This document shows positions 61,633 to 64,000 of a stretch of DNA of 64,000 nucleotides, piece by piece (the stretch's first letter is position 1; the number at the start of each line of letters is the position of its first letter). The translations under genes and the position numbers were made by a program. The DNA is taken from contig UCFC01000010.1 in the NCBI GenBank assembly GCA_900471515.1, positions 1 through 64,000 on the forward strand. Reading direction: 5' to 3'. This DNA comes from Hyphomicrobiales bacterium (GTDB lineage: Bacteria > Pseudomonadota > Alphaproteobacteria > Rhizobiales > Rhizobiaceae). Below the pieces are notes generated by a model. That model searched no databases. It was not told where the DNA came from and saw nothing but the letters and a program-made list of their open reading frames with translations.

Positions 61633-62238
61633 TCAGGGCGAGGGCGGCGCGCGTTCGGCGGGTTCGGCTTCAACCGAGAGCGCTTCGCCAATCGCGTAGA
61701 AATGGCCGCCCGCAACGTGGTGCAGGCTGCGCCATTCCGGGCCGGCCGTTTCAAAGTGCCAGTGCCCGTCGCGAAAGACGCGATCGTCCGCCCACGCGGC
61801 CGTTACGTCACCGATGAACAGGTCGTAGGCATCCCGGATATGAGGCTCATCGACCAGTTCGCAGGCGAGCCAGGCCGAGCAGCCTTCCACGAAGGGCAGA
61901 TCCTGACCCGGGACGTCAAAAACCGTCACCCCTGCCGCCTGCAATTTGTCCGGCTCCTCATAGAGGCTGCGATTTCCAACCTCGTGGGTCAGCCGGAGTT
62001 GAGCGACCGTGGGCACCTGTATGACGAAACGCCTGCTCGCCTCGAGCAGCGTGCGCGTTCGGGCAATCCTGTCGACGACGACGGTCAGCTTCGGGGGATC
62101 GATATCGAGCGCGCAGCACCAGGCGGCGGCCATCACGTTGTCGATGCCGTTGTGCCGGGCCGACACCAGAACCGTTGGCCCGTAATTGATCAGCCGAAAG
62201 GCCTTCCTGAGTTCAACCGCTTTCATATGCTCGTTCAT
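61633..62238 (-). CDS. Flavin reductase family protein (FMN-binding split barrel)
   Basis: A 201-residue split-barrel flavoprotein. GPTVLVSARHNGIDNVMAAAWCCALDIDPPKLTVVVDR is the flavin-binding part; RRFVIQVPTVAQLRLTHEVGNRSLYEEPDKL and CSAWLACELVDE follow. Such proteins reduce flavin with NAD(P)H for partner oxygenases or act as small oxidoreductases. It converges with the permease gene 13 bases away. The start is unsure; ATG codons at 62238 and 62226 have weak ribosome-binding sites. Confidence 0.8.
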   Translation of the reverse strand: MNEHMKAVELRKAFRLINYGPTVLVSARHNGIDNVMAAAWCCALDIDPPKLTVVVDRIARTRTLLEASRRFVIQVPTVAQLRLTHEVGNRSLYEEPDKLQAAGVTVFDVPGQDLPFVEGCSAWLACELVDEPHIRDAYDLFIGDVTAAWADDRVFRDGHWHFETAGPEWRSLHHVAGGHFYAIGEALSVEAEPAERAPPSP

Positions 62239-62427
62239 TTGAAGCCCGGTGGTGAAATTGCGGTCGTTTATTTCGCGCGATAAGGCATGTGCGGAGCCGA
62301 TTGCATCCGTGAACTGATCGCCCGCCACTCCTCTTCGAGGACCATGTCTCCTTAACCGTGGGCGGCGAAAGAATGCAAGCGGACAGAGAAACCGGCCAAT
62401 CCGACAATGGCGCTCATGCGTCGGCTG

Positions 62428-62922
62428 TCAGGGAAGGGCCGGCGGAAACGCATCCCAGCCCTCCTTGACGGTTTCCATCGCCGGGTTCGTCGATGTGCTT
62501 GCGACATACGGGAGCGTTGAAATCTTTTCCCCGAGTACGCGACGATACTTGCCGATATCGCGTGTGCGAACCTTCAGGAGATAGTCGAAGCGCCCGGCGA
62601 TCATGTGGCACGCCTCGACTTCCTTGATCTTCTTCACGGCCTCGTTGAATCTCCTGAGGGCATCCTCGGTGGTATTCGACAGCTTTACCTCCACAAAGGC
62701 GATATGGTCGAGCTGCATCTTGGACGGGTTCAGGACCGCTTTAAACCCCTCGATGAACCCTTCGGACACGAGGCGTTTGAACCGCAACTGGCAGGGTGTC
62801 TTTGAAAGACCGACGCGCGCCGCCAGATCCGTGATGGACATTCTGCCATCTTCGGTCAGCGCCTCGATGATCTTTCTGTCGAACTGGTCAAGTTCACTAA
62901 AAGTGCCGCCTTCAGTAGCCAT
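62428..62922 (-). CDS. putR: Lrp/AsnC-family regulator, PutR-like
   Basis: A 164-residue Lrp/AsnC regulator. The N-terminal helix-turn-helix is LDQFDRKIIEALTEDGRMSITDLAARVGLSKTPCQLRFKRL (about 11-51) and the RAM effector domain is AFVEVKLSNTTEDALRRFNEAV...CHMIAGRFDYLLKVRTRDIGKYRRVLGEKI. It is divergent from putA. PutR activates putA in response to proline in Agrobacterium and Rhodobacter, where PutA has no DNA-binding domain. GGAGATCGAA precedes the ATG. Confidence 0.88.
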   Translation of the reverse strand: MATEGGTFSELDQFDRKIIEALTEDGRMSITDLAARVGLSKTPCQLRFKRLVSEGFIEGFKAVLNPSKMQLDHIAFVEVKLSNTTEDALRRFNEAVKKIKEVEACHMIAGRFDYLLKVRTRDIGKYRRVLGEKISTLPYVASTSTNPAMETVKEGWDAFPPALP

Positions 62923-63326
62923 TTCGATCTCCAGATATCAATAAATAAGATCAATGTCTCTATTGCGGATGAAAATCCAGTGAGATCGACAATCTGCATT
63001 GTGCTACCTCTGTGCCGTGGCTCCTGAAGGACGACTATGGGAACGGCGCGCGAATGGATATCGGGAGAGGATTTTCCGGAGCACAGGCGGGATGAATTGC
63101 TGACGCGTGGCAGCAAGATCGATCCCGTTCGCCGGATTGGACGATGTCACGCGAGGGGCGTATCATCGCGTGGCCATTGTTCCGGCGGATATCCGATGAC
63201 CAAGGACCTTCAAAATCGACCGAACTGGGGCGGACGCTTTGGGGCGGCGCCTTCTTCCGGAAAGCTCTTCGGGCCACGAATTGCGACAGTTTCAAATTCA
63301 ACCAACGCTCCTAAGTAGGCTCTGCA
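62923..63326. promoter_or_regulatory. Divergent putR-putA promoter region
   Basis: About 400 bases lie between the two start codons. The stretch 62930-62975 is AT-rich (GATATCAATAAATAAGATCA) and is a likely PutR-binding or promoter zone. The rest is GC-richer with short open frames that show no support. Confidence 0.5.
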
Positions 63327-64000
63327 ATGCTCAAAGTCGTCGCTGACAACGGCCCTGGTTCAAATTCATCCGAACCCTTCGCGCAGTTCGCACCTCCGAT
63401 CCGCGAGCAGTCGGACCTGCGTAAGGCAGTCACGGCGGCCTACCGCCGCCCGGAAACCGAATGCCTGCCGCCTCTTGTCGAGGCCGCCCGGCTTTCCGCC
63501 GACACAAAGGCGGCCGTGCGCAACACTGCGCGCAGGCTGATCGAGGCGCTTCGTGCCAAGCACAAGGGAACCGGCGTCGAAGGATTGGTTCAGGAATATT
63601 CGCTCTCAAGCCAGGAGGGTGTTGCCCTCATGTGTCTTGCCGAAGCTCTCCTGCGCATTCCGGACACAGCGACCCGTGACGCCCTGATCCGCGACAAGAT
63701 TTCCGAGGGCGACTGGAAGTCTCACCTTGGCGGCGGCCGCTCCCTGTTCGTCAATGCCGCGACCTGGGGACTGGTCGTCACCGGCAAATTGACCGCCACC
63801 GTTAACGATCGCAGCCTCGCGGCGGCGCTGACGCGGCTGATCGCCCGCTGCGGCGAGCCGGTCATACGCCGCGGCGTCGACATGGCGATGCGCATGATGG
63901 GCGAGCAGTTCGTGACCGGCGAGACGATCGACGAGGCACTGAAGCGCGCACGTCCGCTCGAAGCCCGGGGCTTCCGCTATTCCTATGACATGCTGGGCGA
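63327..64000 (+). CDS. putA: Proline dehydrogenase / delta-1-pyrroline-5-carboxylate dehydrogenase PutA, N-terminal part
   Basis: The first 224 codons of putA, running off the right edge. The protein starts with FAQFAPPIREQSDLRKAVTAAYRRPETECLPPLVEAARL and continues with LVQEYSLSSQEGVALMCLAEALLRIPD, WKSHLGGGRSLFVNAATWGLVVTGKL and MRMMGEQFVTGETIDEALKRA, all standard PutA PRODH-domain sequence. It has no ribbon-helix-helix DNA-binding domain, so it is not its own repressor; PutR takes that role. It oxidises proline to glutamate in two steps at the membrane. The start ATG has only a weak TAGG upstream. Confidence 0.92.
   Translation, partial: MLKVVADNGPGSNSSEPFAQFAPPIREQSDLRKAVTAAYRRPETECLPPLVEAARLSADTKAAVRNTARRLIEALRAKHKGTGVEGLVQEYSLSSQEGVALMCLAEALLRIPDTATRDALIRDKISEGDWKSHLGGGRSLFVNAATWGLVVTGKLTATVNDRSLAAALTRLIARCGEPVIRRGVDMAMRMMGEQFVTGETIDEALKRARPLEARGFRYSYDMLG

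Noticed and set aside
63037..63318. 93-residue plus-strand frame before putA
   Set aside because: No ribosome-binding site and no family resemblance; it is more likely part of the promoter region.
1..64000. CRISPR arrays, tRNA or rRNA genes, insertion sequences and phage genes
   Set aside because: No regular short repeats, cloverleaf-like genes, transposases, integrases or phage structural genes were seen on either strand.

Overview
The window looks like a chromosome or chromid segment from a member of the Rhizobiaceae (Rhizobium/Agrobacterium type). The evidence is high-GC coding sequence with AT-rich promoters, an ExoF-like export protein, PutR next to a putA that starts directly in the PRODH region, many Gfo/Idh/MocA and xylose-isomerase-like sugar enzymes, and binding-protein sugar ABC transporters with their own regulators. 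Genus and species cannot be fixed from the sequence alone.

1-22.3 kb is an exopolysaccharide locus. It has a chain-length/export protein cut by the left edge, six glycosyltransferases (two GT4-like, two GT2, GT26-like, GT8), a polyprenyl-phosphate sugar-1-phosphate transferase that primes synthesis, a UDP-glucuronate decarboxylase-like enzyme, and a phytanoyl-CoA-dioxygenase-like protein. An operon of seven tightly overlapping or adjacent genes (12.3-17.9 kb) has the enzyme set used to make diacetamido/amino sugars. A Wzx flippase, an ExoF-like outer-membrane export protein, an OmpA-type lipoprotein and an L,D-transpeptidase follow. A LuxR-type regulator with a degenerate receiver sits in the middle. 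No Wzy polymerase was recognised in the window.

22.7-31.1 kb is a heme-acquisition operon in the order sigma factor, FecR-type anti-sigma, TonB-dependent receptor with a signalling domain, HasA-like secreted hemophore, type I ABC exporter, membrane fusion protein. It is followed by an orphan FtsI-type transpeptidase and a histidine phosphatase.

34.4-42 kb is a minus-strand rare-sugar catabolic island: ROK kinase, ribulose-phosphate-3-epimerase-like enzyme, alpha/beta hydrolase, isomerase, dehydrogenase, RbsD/FucU mutarotase, ROK repressor, SDR. It ends in the deletion scar of a lost sugar ABC transporter. 42-48.6 kb has an SDR/AraC pair, an aldo/keto reductase, and a LacI regulator followed by two perfect palindromes and an isomerase-dehydrogenase pair.

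48.6-61.6 kb is a sugar-acid type island: an IclR regulator, two VOC proteins, two ABC sugar uptake systems sharing one visible ATPase, two enolase-superfamily dehydratases and an RraA-family aldolase. Four related TGAAC-N7/8-GTTCA sites, one in front of each transcription unit, suggest a single local regulon. 61.6-64 kb holds a flavin reductase-like gene, PutR, and the start of putA, which runs off the right edge.
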